NCBI GenBank assembly: GCA_964644655.1 | Contig: CAZXYA010000205.1 | Span: 1-13,892, forward strand | Direction: 5' to 3' | DNA length: 13,892 nucleotides | DNA from: JAFMDF01 sp964644655 | GTDB lineage: Bacteria > Bacteroidota > Bacteroidia > Chitinophagales > Saprospiraceae | Part shown: positions 1 through 6,163 of the stretch, in pieces | Position numbering within the stretch: the stretch's first letter is position 1 | Layout: each line of letters starts with the position of its first letter | Notes under the pieces: generated by a model | Databases searched by the model: none | The model's input: only the letters and a program-made list of their open reading frames with translations | What the model was told of the DNA's origin: nothing | Translations under genes and position numbers: made by a program

Positions 1-2
1 AT

Positions 3-28
3 ACGCACGTAGCGAAGCGAAGTGCGTG
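3..28. repeat. Small inverted repeat at the left edge of the window
   Basis: ACGCAC at 3-8 is complementary to GTGCGT at 23-28, with a GC-richer loop containing a short direct repeat (AGCGA, AGCGAA). Its composition differs from the AT-rich surroundings and it may be the edge of a longer palindromic element cut by the window. No gene was recognised between here and the MITE-like element at 191; bases 29-182 are AT-rich and featureless. Confidence 0.35.
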
Positions 29-182
29 ATTTTGTAAAATGTGTACGGTAGAGAGATAAAAAATAGTTCGATAGACCTAATCCTACATTATTTCTAAAAA
101 ATCTAAGCTAGATGGATGAAAAAATAAAATAAATATTATCTTTAGCCAATTATAAAATATTCATTCAGAGTAGCTTAATAAG

Positions 183-190
183 TACTAGAG
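183..190. repeat. Left copy of 8-bp direct repeat (putative target-site duplication)
   Basis: TACTAGAG at 183-190 is repeated exactly at 438-445. The two copies directly abut the two terminal inverted repeats of the element at 191-437, as expected for a target-site duplication made on insertion. Confidence 0.75.
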
Positions 191-437
191 TATTAACCGC
201 AAAAAGATAGCAATTTGAAAATGATAGATAGAGGTGCAGCGCACCGACCACCTTTGTATCTAGTTTTTAGCTACTTTTTTAAGGTACAGCGTACCGACCA
301 CCTTTGTAAAAAAGTGTAAAATGTGGTCGGTGCGCTGCACCTTAAGGCTTATTTCCAGTACTAAACCTGTCCCGACCCTTCGGGATGATACAAATATAGG
401 CGGTGCGCTGCACCTTGCTATCTTTTTGCGGTCAATA
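191..437. mobile_element. MITE-like non-autonomous element, 247 bp
   Basis: The ends are 23-bp terminal inverted repeats at 191-213 and 415-437 that match at 22 of 23 positions; the only difference is the fifth base from the outer end (A left, G right). The shared core is ACCGCAAAAAGATAGCAA. An exact 8-bp direct repeat, TACTAGAG, flanks the ends. No reading frame inside could encode a transposase, so the element would have to be moved in trans. The interior is made of palindromic units (separate entry) plus a small TCCCGA/TCGGGA hairpin near 370-386. An 8-bp duplication is known for several insertion-sequence families (for example ISL3, IS66, IS1595), but the tip sequence does not let me assign a parent family. 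Confidence 0.75.
232..416. repeat. Four REP-like palindromic units inside the MITE, two per orientation
   Basis: Unit 1 (232-258, +) and unit 2 (282-308, +) share an AGGTGCAGCGCACC-type head followed by GACCACCTTTGTA. Unit 3 (323-343) and shortened unit 4 (401-416) are reverse complements. Unit 2 differs from unit 1 at two bases, and the changes are paired: GTGC-AGC-GCAC becomes GTAC-AGC-GTAC, so the small internal hairpin is kept. Unit 2 can pair with unit 3 and unit 1 with unit 4, giving a nested foldback closed by the terminal repeats. Confidence 0.75.
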
Positions 438-445
438 TACTAGAG
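438..445. repeat. Right copy of 8-bp direct repeat (putative target-site duplication)
   Basis: TACTAGAG abuts the right terminal inverted repeat of the MITE-like element and is identical to bases 183-190. Confidence 0.75.
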
Positions 446-497
446 CGTCAGGTAAAAAAGTGATAAACAAATTTAATCGACACTTTTTACAAAGCAC

Positions 498-556
498 AGT
501 TATCGGTTATCAGTTACCTGCTCAATATGAAAACTGACAACAGATAACCGACAACT
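498..556. repeat. Inverted array of 7-bp units, copy 1 (upstream of glgA)
   Basis: The left arm (498-515) reads AGT-TATCGGT-TATCAGT-T. The right arm (532-556) reads as 7-bp units of the opposite sense: ACTGACA, ACAGATA, ACCGACA, ACT. Bases 498-514 can pair with 540-556 at 15 of 17 positions. The same 7-bp vocabulary and inverted layout recurs at 2135-2187 between glgA and glgC. It is not coding. Confidence 0.7.
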
Positions 557-573
557 ACTTTAAAAGTGTTGAA

Positions 574-581
574 TATTTTTG
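574..581 (+). promoter_or_regulatory. Possible -7 promoter element for glgA-glgC
   Basis: TATTTTTG matches the Bacteroidota -7 consensus TAnnTTTG exactly. No TTG is present at the usual 17-23 bp upstream, so only half of a promoter is visible. Transcription from here would give a leader of about 110 nt before glgA. A perfect 12-bp palindrome, TAGAAATTTCTA (651-662), lies in that leader. The match could be chance in AT-rich DNA. Confidence 0.35.
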
Positions 582-694
582 CTTAAAGGAGTAGGTTATA
601 TTTTACCTGTTCCCTAACTACTTAACTTAGTTCTGGGAAGAAATAATGCATAGAAATTTCTAAAAAAAATAATACCAAAAACACCACCAACTTT

Positions 695-2134
695 ATGAAG
701 GTACTTCACATTAGTGCAGAGTGCTATCCCGCTGCTAAAGCTGGCGGATTAGGAGATGTAGCAGGAGCCTTACCAAAATATTTGACTGCATCTGGTTTTG
801 AAGCCAGCGTTATTATTCCCAAATATCATACAAAATGGATTTTAGCCCAAAAATGGGTGACTCATTTTCAGGGTAGTTTTCCGATAGGCTATGCCTCTAT
901 TTTTTTTACAATTCAAAAATTAGAAGCAGACAGTTTAGGATTTCCTTTATATGTAGTTGATATTCCTGGCAAATATGACCGACCAAGTGTTTATTTGGAT
1001 GAAAATGGAAAAGGGTTTGGAGACGAGGTAGAACGGAGTTTGTGCTTTCAACAAGCGGTCTTACATTGGGTGAAGCAATTTACTGTTTTACCTGAAGTCA
1101 TTCATTGCCACGATCATCATACAGGATTGATTCCTTTTATGATGAAGCATTGTATGGTCTTTAATCGGCTGGCAAATACGCCTACTGTTTTTACAATTCA
1201 CAATGGAGAATATGACGGTGCTTTTGGTTGGGACAAAGTTAATCTATTGCCTGTATTCGATAGTATGGTAAGCGGTTTAATAGATTGGGACCAAATAATT
1301 AACCCTTTAGCTTCTGCCATTAAATGTGCTTGGCGACTCACAACTGTTTCTCCGACCTATATGAAAGAGTTACAGATAAATGCGGGTTATTTAGCGCCTT
1401 TATTACAACATGAACATGCCAAATCGAAAGGTATATTAAATGGAATTGATATACAGGTTTGGCATCCTAAAACAGACCCTTTAATTGCTGAAAATTTAAA
1501 ACGCAGTCTCCAAATTTTTAAAGATAAAAATAAAGCTGCTTTAAAAGAAAAATTCACCATACAAGATGATTTGCCCTTTATTACTTTTATTGGCAGATTG
1601 GCTGGTGAAAAAGGCGCTCATTTATTAGCCCCAATGATTGACCGTTTCTTACAATCCGGGAATCAGGCATCTTTTATCATTCTTGGAACTGGAGAACCAT
1701 ACATTCATCAGGCACTCAAACAATTAGAACACGAGTATCCCGACTATGTCAATGTTGCTTTAGAATATAATGAACAACTAGCACATCAATTATATGCAGG
1801 GTCTGATTTTTTAGTGATGCCGTCCAAGGTTGAACCCTGTGGGTTGAATCAGATGTATGCCATGCGCTATGGGACTATTCCTGTGGTAAGGGCAGTCGGT
1901 GGTTTAAAAGATACGGTAGCAGATGTAGGTCAAACAAATGGAAGAGGTATTCAATTTAGTCATTTGACCGTAGAAGATGCAGCCCATGCACTCAAAAGAG
2001 CTGTTCAGTTATATCAAAACACTTCTCGATTTAAAGAGATTAGAGCAAGCATTACAGAAGTAGATTTTTCTTGGGAAAATTCTGCTAAACAGTATATTAA
2101 TTTATATAATTCCATTATAGCATTAGTTAATTAA
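695..2134 (+). CDS. glgA: Glycogen synthase (ADP-glucose-dependent, GT5 family)
   Basis: Transfers glucose from ADP-glucose to the non-reducing end of an alpha-1,4-glucan, the elongation step of glycogen synthesis in the cytoplasm. The 479 residues are the normal length for bacterial GlgA. The N-terminal Rossmann half opens with MKVLHISAECYP and the KxGGL motif (K15-A-G-G-L19) that contacts ADP-glucose. The C-terminal half carries FIGRLAGEKG (R301, K306, equivalent to the phosphate-binding Arg/Lys of the family) and the SKVEPCGLNQ signature with E380. GILNGID (246-252) is also typical. The ATG is chosen because the conserved N-terminus begins right there. glgC follows 61 bp downstream in the same direction, so the two are probably co-transcribed. 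No branching enzyme or phosphorylase gene is in the window. All motifs look intact. Confidence 0.96.
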   Translation: MKVLHISAECYPAAKAGGLGDVAGALPKYLTASGFEASVIIPKYHTKWILAQKWVTHFQGSFPIGYASIFFTIQKLEADSLGFPLYVVDIPGKYDRPSVYLDENGKGFGDEVERSLCFQQAVLHWVKQFTVLPEVIHCHDHHTGLIPFMMKHCMVFNRLANTPTVFTIHNGEYDGAFGWDKVNLLPVFDSMVSGLIDWDQIINPLASAIKCAWRLTTVSPTYMKELQINAGYLAPLLQHEHAKSKGILNGIDIQVWHPKTDPLIAENLKRSLQIFKDKNKAALKEKFTIQDDLPFITFIGRLAGEKGAHLLAPMIDRFLQSGNQASFIILGTGEPYIHQALKQLEHEYPDYVNVALEYNEQLAHQLYAGSDFLVMPSKVEPCGLNQMYAMRYGTIPVVRAVGGLKDTVADVGQTNGRGIQFSHLTVEDAAHALKRAVQLYQNTSRFKEIRASITEVDFSWENSAKQYINLYNSIIALVN

Positions 2135-2187
2135 TCAGTTATCAGTTATCGGTTTAACTGATAACTGACAACCGACAACTGATAACA
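2135..2187. repeat. Inverted array of 7-bp units, copy 2 (glgA-glgC junction)
   Basis: The array starts at the base after the glgA stop and ends 8 bp before the glgC ATG. The right side is a tandem of ACTGATA, ACTGACA, ACCGACA, ACTGATA; the left side has the reverse-complement units TATCAGT and TATCGGT. Two hairpins are possible and exclude each other: 2135-2147 with 2156-2168 (13 of 13 bp, 8-nt loop) and 2139-2154 with 2170-2185 (15 of 16). The element occupies nearly the whole intergenic RNA, so it could affect glgC expression, but that is inference. It is related to the copy at 498-556. Confidence 0.75.
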
Positions 2188-2195
2188 ACCAAAAC

Positions 2196-3545
2196 ATGGC
2201 AAAAAAACAAGCGAAGACCTTCAATTCTTCTACAACCATTGGTAGAAAAATCCCTGGCATAGAAAAAACGGTAAAAATGGTTGCCTTAATTTTAGGCGGC
2301 GGTGCAGGGACTCGATTATTTCCATTGACAGAACAACGCTCTAAACCAGCAGTACCAATAGCTGGAAAATATCGCTTGATAGATATTCCTATTTCCAATT
2401 GCCTCAATTCTAATGTAACAAGGATGTTTGTATTGACCCAATTCAATTCAGCTTCCTTAAATCAACATATCAAAAATACTTACCATTTTGATGCCTTTAG
2501 TAATGGTTTTGTAGATGTATTAGCAGCAGAACAGACAAGAACCAACGAAAATTGGTTTCAAGGGACCGCAGATGCAGTTAGGCAATGTATGCCACATCTA
2601 GCCAACCATGATTTTGATTATTTATTGATTCTTTCAGGAGATCAATTATATCAAATGGATTTTGAACAATTTATAAAATACCATATTGAAAGAGCAGCGG
2701 ATCTTACGATTGCCACAATTCCTGTAAATGATCGTGATGCCCCGGCATTTGGTATCATGAAGGTAAACAAAAAAGGCTATATTAACTCCTTCATTGAGAA
2801 GCCTGCCGCTTCTCTTTTACCGGAGTGGCAATCTGAGGTCCCACAAAAAGACAAAGATGCAGGTAAACATTATTTAGCATCTATGGGCATCTATTTATTC
2901 AATAAAACAGCGATGAACAAACTGTTTAATGAATATCCAGAAGCAACCGATTTTGGCAAAGAAGTCATTCCAAAAGCGATTACAACCAATTATACGGTTG
3001 CCAGTTATCAATACGATGGCTATTGGACAGATATAGGAAATATCCGCTCTTTCTTTGAAGCCAATGTCGAATTAGCTAGTCCTATTCCTCAATTCAATTT
3101 ATTCGATAGCGACCATCCCGTTTTTACCAGACCTCGGATGTTGCCTCCTTCGAAGATTTTAGCAGCGTATTTTCGGCAAGCGATTATCGCAGAAGCCTGT
3201 ATAATTGAAGCAGATAAAATTGAAAATGCCATTATCGGTATTCGTTCTAGAATTGGCTTCCGAACTGTGATTCATAAAGCCATCATCATGGGGAATGACT
3301 ATTTTGAAACCATTGATGAAATGAATGCTTTAAAGGAGAAAGCGGGCATCCCGCTCGGTATTGGTAATAATTGCATCATCGAAAATGCCATTATTGATAA
3401 AAATTGTAGAATTGGCAATGATGTACAGATTAGAGGAGGTGTTGCCTTAGAAAATACAGAAACAGAAACTTACTGCGTTAAAGATGGGATTATTGTATTG
3501 AAGAAAGGCGCTATTATTCCGAATGGGACACATATTGGGGTTTGA
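2196..3545 (+). CDS. glgC: Glucose-1-phosphate adenylyltransferase (ADP-glucose pyrophosphorylase)
   Basis: Makes ADP-glucose from glucose-1-phosphate and ATP, the committed and usually regulated step of glycogen synthesis. The nucleotidyltransferase domain spans about residues 28-300: GGGAGTRLFPL (34-44) binds the nucleotide, LSGDQLYQMDF (146-156) holds the catalytic Asp149, FIEKPA (199-204) contacts the sugar phosphate, and YWTDIGNI (287-294) is typical. A left-handed beta-helix follows, with hexapeptide-like repeats at about 330-449. Several stretches (LPPSKI, the RSRIG to IMGNDYFET region, the C-terminal VLKKGAIIPNG) resemble the plant/cyanobacterial subtype more than the E. coli enzyme. 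The start at 2196 gives a 27-residue lysine-rich extension; a second ATG at 2277 begins exactly at the conserved core (MVALILGGG) and cannot be excluded. It is in an operon-like arrangement with glgA and is closed by a hairpin terminator. Confidence 0.95.
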   Translation: MAKKQAKTFNSSTTIGRKIPGIEKTVKMVALILGGGAGTRLFPLTEQRSKPAVPIAGKYRLIDIPISNCLNSNVTRMFVLTQFNSASLNQHIKNTYHFDAFSNGFVDVLAAEQTRTNENWFQGTADAVRQCMPHLANHDFDYLLILSGDQLYQMDFEQFIKYHIERAADLTIATIPVNDRDAPAFGIMKVNKKGYINSFIEKPAASLLPEWQSEVPQKDKDAGKHYLASMGIYLFNKTAMNKLFNEYPEATDFGKEVIPKAITTNYTVASYQYDGYWTDIGNIRSFFEANVELASPIPQFNLFDSDHPVFTRPRMLPPSKILAAYFRQAIIAEACIIEADKIENAIIGIRSRIGFRTVIHKAIIMGNDYFETIDEMNALKEKAGIPLGIGNNCIIENAIIDKNCRIGNDVQIRGGVALENTETETYCVKDGIIVLKKGAIIPNGTHIGV

Positions 3546-3562
3546 TTTTTGTGCTGCTGCTT

Positions 3563-3629
3563 GATAAATCCGTTGCTAATTATTTTTTCAGCAGTCGATT
3601 AGGTTAGCAACGGACTTTTATCATTTTTT
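3563..3629 (+). terminator. Intrinsic terminator after glgC
   Basis: TCCGTTGCTAA (3569-3579) pairs perfectly with TTAGCAACGGA (3604-3614). The stem extends by GATAAA (3563-3568) with TTTATC (3617-3622) across a 2-nt bulge. A run of six T follows at 3624-3629. The loop is long (24 nt). It lies 17 bp after the glgC stop, so it probably ends the glgA-glgC transcript. Confidence 0.75.
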
Positions 3630-3721
3630 ATCTGACCATCTATTCATGAAGAAAAGACAATGTTAGATCATTGCATATATTAAATTAATATTAATTTTTT
3701 TAAAAAATCACACTAAAAATA

Positions 3722-3752
3722 TTGACTCCAATTAACTGAGCAGCTACATTTG
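3722..3752 (+). promoter_or_regulatory. Bacteroidota-type promoter for the bTHX gene
   Basis: TTG at 3722-3724 (-33 element) and TACATTTG at 3745-3752 (exact match to the -7 consensus TAnnTTTG) are separated by 20 bp, within the usual spacing. It is the best-formed promoter in the window. A start a few bases after 3752 would give a leader of about 160 nt before the bTHX ATG at 3922; this leader includes a GGGGGG run at 3802-3807 region and no recognised riboswitch. Confidence 0.7.
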
Positions 3753-3921
3753 CGGTCGAAAATTTTGTAATCTCGTTAAGCAGCGACTTAAATGGAAGAT
3801 TGGGGGGCGATTTCATCCTCATGCTTCATTAAGGTTATTACTTATTTTTATTTAGTCATAGAAAGGATGCTTACGAGTATATTTTTAATCATTTTTATTA
3901 ATTACTAAAACTATATTAGAT

Positions 3922-4041
3922 ATGGGTAGAGGAGACAAAAAATCCAAAAAAGGTAAATTACGACGAGGGTCAAATGGCAAGGCTAGACCAACTAGCAAAA
4001 ATGCTGCTAAATTGAAAAAAAGAGCCGCCGCTGCAAGTTAG
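3922..4041 (+). CDS. Small ribosomal subunit protein bTHX (THX family), 39 aa
   Basis: The 39-residue product begins MGRGDKKSKKGKLRRGSNGK and continues RPTSKN, followed by a Lys/Ala-rich tail. The MGxGDkk..kGK...GsxGkxRP pattern is that of the THX proteins, first known from the Thermus 30S subunit, where a short basic peptide sits in a cavity in the head of the subunit and stabilises the RNA; Bacteroidota carry short homologues. About a third of residues are Lys or Arg, as expected for an rRNA-binding peptide. It differs from Thermus THX in having a C-terminal extension of about a dozen residues. The gene is monocistronic: a good promoter lies about 170 bp upstream and a hairpin follows the stop. 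It is easily missed because of its size. Confidence 0.82.
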   Translation: MGRGDKKSKKGKLRRGSNGKARPTSKNAAKLKKRAAAAS

Positions 4042-4048
4042 TGTATTT

Positions 4049-4114
4049 GGAAAAGAGGGTAGGGGATAGCAACATTTTCTGTTATAAATAGAATGCTTTC
4101 CCTACGCTCTTTCC
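4049..4114. terminator. Hairpin between convergent bTHX and amidohydrolase genes
   Basis: GGAAAAGAGGGTAGGG (4049-4064) is nearly complementary to CCCTACGCTCTTTCC (4100-4114), with one bulge and one mismatch, and the pairing can extend inward through GATAGCA/TGCTTTC. It begins 8 bp after the bTHX stop and ends 13 bp from the end of the minus-strand gene. No clear T-run follows on either strand, so a role as a bidirectional terminator is inferred from position and stem only. Confidence 0.5.
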
Positions 4115-4127
4115 TAGACCAAGGTAT

Positions 4128-5849
4128 TTATTTCGAAACGTCCGCTCTATTATAAATAACTGCTCCTTCCTTAATCGTTTCCAATACGGTCATATCCTTC
4201 AATTTATCTGCTGAAATGGTCAAAGGATTCTCTGCTAGAATCACAAAGTCTGCTAATTTTCCTACTTTGATAGACCCTTTTAAATGTTCTTGCTTATGTT
4301 GATAAGCGGAGTTAATCGTAATAGCTTTTAGGCCTTCGTAAGGCGATAATTGTTGGTCTTTTCCTAAAGTTAAATCACTTCGAGTGGTACGATTAACAGC
4401 GGTACCTAATAGAAATAACTGATCAATGGGGGTAACAGGGAAATCGGTGTGATTGGTACAAGCGATGCCCATGTCCATAGCCGCTTTCATTGGACTGAGG
4501 AAGGAGGCCCTTTCTTCTCCAAGATTGGCTAAATGCGTATCTCCCCAAAAGAAGGCATGGTTGGTAAAAAAGGCAGGAATCATTTTATGTTTTTTGTATA
4601 ATTCCAATTGATCTGGGCGCACAAATTGAGAATGAATAATAACACTTCTTAAATCATCTGGCACTGTAGTCATCGAATCAATAACCGATTGATGCGTTTC
4701 TAAAAATAAATCTATAGCGCCATCGCCATTAGCATGGGTATATAGTTGAATACCTGCATCATAACATTGCTTCATAATACCACCTAGCTGTTCTTTGGTA
4801 AGATTTGGAAAACCCTTACAATCATGCGCACAACCGGGCACTTCAGTTAAATAGGGCTTGCTAAAAAAAGCAGTTTTACCTTGGGGCGAACCATCGGATA
4901 CTATTTTTACACCTGTTAAACGAAGTCTATTTTTAGATTGCCCAAAAGCTGCTAAGTGATTGCCAAAATATTCTTTGAGATTTAAAAATCCTGCTAGAAT
5001 TTCTACATCTAATTTTAATTTGCCTGCTGCTGCTGCTTTTTCCCAAAATTGATAGGTCTTATAATCTGTAAAACCATCTTGTGCGGTAGTGACCCCATGA
5101 GAAGCATATAAATTTTGCACTTCTTCTAATAAGACCATTAACTGTTCGGGAGTTGGCAAAGGCAAGCCTTTTCTAACTGCATAAACCGCTGTTTCTTGCA
5201 CTAGCCCATTTGGTTCATTAGAATTGGGCAGCCGAACTATCATTCCTCCATCAGGATTTTTAGTTGTTTCATCAATGCCAACTTTTGCCAAAGCTGCGCT
5301 ATTGATAACTGCCATATGCCCCGAAACATGCATCAAAAAAACAGGATTGTCAGGAAAGGCTTCATCTAAATCCAATTTAGTAGGATGTCTTTTGTCAGTT
5401 AGTAAATCAGGGTCATAGCCCCAACCAATTACCCAATCTCCTTTAGGAATATTATTTTTTTCTTGATGTGTTTTTAACTTTTTTACAATCCCCGCTATAC
5501 TTGTAATATCACTAACGGGTGGAGAAGAAATATTGGCTTGCCCCAATAAGGACATCCCTAGCGAAAGATGACTATGTGCATCAATAAACCCCGGTAGCAT
5601 CGTTTTTCCTGCTAAATCAATAACTTGGGTGGAATCTCCTTGATGAATGGCTGCTAAATCATTTTCACTAACAGCTAAAATTTTTCCATTTTTGACCGCA
5701 ACAGAAGTCGCCTTTTGGGCTTCGTCTTCCATGGTGATAATAGTGCCATTATGGTAAATTATATCTGCTATTTCACCTTTAGGAGTGGATTGGCAGGCGA
5801 AGAAAATGGTCGTTAGTAAAATTAAAAGTAGTTGAGTTAGTCGTTGCAT
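4128..5849 (-). CDS. Amidohydrolase family lipoprotein (YtcJ/Amidohydrolase_3 type)
   Basis: A metal-dependent hydrolase of the amidohydrolase superfamily, probably tethered to the membrane. Residues 1-19 are a lipoprotein signal (hydrophobic LLLILLTTIFF, then A-C19). The TIM-barrel domain starts with PGFIDAHSHL, giving the HxH metal motif (H92, H94). Further family signatures are GWGYDPDLL (142-150), HVSGHMAVINSAAL (174-187), VKIVSDGSPQGKT (314-325, K315 a candidate bridging lysine), THANGDGAID (371-380, H372), HSQF (406-409) and TDFPVTP (468-474, D469). LADFVILAENPL near the C-terminus is the usual small beta-domain. The 573 residues are normal for the family. Members act on amides, carbamates or formamides; the substrate cannot be told here. 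It is convergent with bTHX and divergent from the ycaQ-like gene. Enzyme family is certain, function not. Confidence 0.92.
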   Translation of the reverse strand: MQRLTQLLLILLTTIFFACQSTPKGEIADIIYHNGTIITMEDEAQKATSVAVKNGKILAVSENDLAAIHQGDSTQVIDLAGKTMLPGFIDAHSHLSLGMSLLGQANISSPPVSDITSIAGIVKKLKTHQEKNNIPKGDWVIGWGYDPDLLTDKRHPTKLDLDEAFPDNPVFLMHVSGHMAVINSAALAKVGIDETTKNPDGGMIVRLPNSNEPNGLVQETAVYAVRKGLPLPTPEQLMVLLEEVQNLYASHGVTTAQDGFTDYKTYQFWEKAAAAGKLKLDVEILAGFLNLKEYFGNHLAAFGQSKNRLRLTGVKIVSDGSPQGKTAFFSKPYLTEVPGCAHDCKGFPNLTKEQLGGIMKQCYDAGIQLYTHANGDGAIDLFLETHQSVIDSMTTVPDDLRSVIIHSQFVRPDQLELYKKHKMIPAFFTNHAFFWGDTHLANLGEERASFLSPMKAAMDMGIACTNHTDFPVTPIDQLFLLGTAVNRTTRSDLTLGKDQQLSPYEGLKAITINSAYQHKQEHLKGSIKVGKLADFVILAENPLTISADKLKDMTVLETIKEGAVIYNRADVSK

Positions 5850-6163
5850 TTTTGTTTTGTTAAATAGCTGAAATAGAGATTAAAGCTTGAGATTGCCTCA
5901 TCCCAAAGCAATTCTTATTTTTAGGAGAAAAACCTTTATAACTATTCACCACGAAAATATGGTCCACTAATTTTTTCTACCATTTAGTCATTTAAGTCCA
6001 TTTAGTTTGCTCTAGCTATTTCTTAAATAGGCTGTTGTCTTAAATGGTAAAATTAAAGAAGGCTATTAATTATTACTGTGTTGAAAAAGTTTTCTAATAA
6101 TAAAAATCGCCACAAGGTAAGATTAATTGCTATCTTGTCCAACAAATTTAAAACAACTACATC
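5850..6163. other. Intergenic region between divergent genes (314 bp)
   Basis: This AT-rich spacer must hold the promoters for the minus-strand amidohydrolase and the plus-strand ycaQ-like gene. On the minus strand TTGCTTTG (plus 5904-5911) is a one-mismatch -7 candidate, and on the plus strand TATCTTG (6131-6137) is a shortened one. TACCATTTA (5978-5986) is inverted at 6041-6049, but the 54-nt spacing makes a functional hairpin doubtful. No small gene or RNA was recognised. Confidence 0.4.
6131..6137 (+). promoter_or_regulatory. Possible -7 element for the ycaQ-like gene
   Basis: TATCTTG is one T short of the consensus TAnnTTTG and lies 26 bp before the TTG start. A similar CTATCTTG occurs at a similar distance upstream of the lactonase gene (minus strand, 9983-9990). 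No -33 TTG at the usual spacing is visible, so support is weak. Confidence 0.3.

Noticed and set aside
498..556. Short repeats considered as a CRISPR array
   Set aside because: Units are 7 bp, contiguous and arranged in opposed orientation, with no spacers and no cas genes.
2135..2446. Minus-strand open frame of 103 codons overlapping glgC
   Set aside because: It is antisense to the conserved nucleotide-binding part of glgC and its C-terminal end is read from the 7-bp repeat array; no family resemblance.
3792..3908. 38-codon frame in the bTHX leader
   Set aside because: It has a plausible ATG but no recognisable product and its AT-rich second half gives a generic hydrophobic peptide; kept only as a possible leader ORF without support.
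5224..5418. Plus-strand open frame inside the amidohydrolase gene
   Set aside because: Antisense shadow of a strongly conserved coding region (GWGYDPD and HVSGHMA motifs).
5978..6049. 9-bp inverted repeat TACCATTTA/TAAATGGTA between divergent genes
   Set aside because: The arms are AT-rich, short and 54 nt apart, so it could easily be chance; not listed as an operator.
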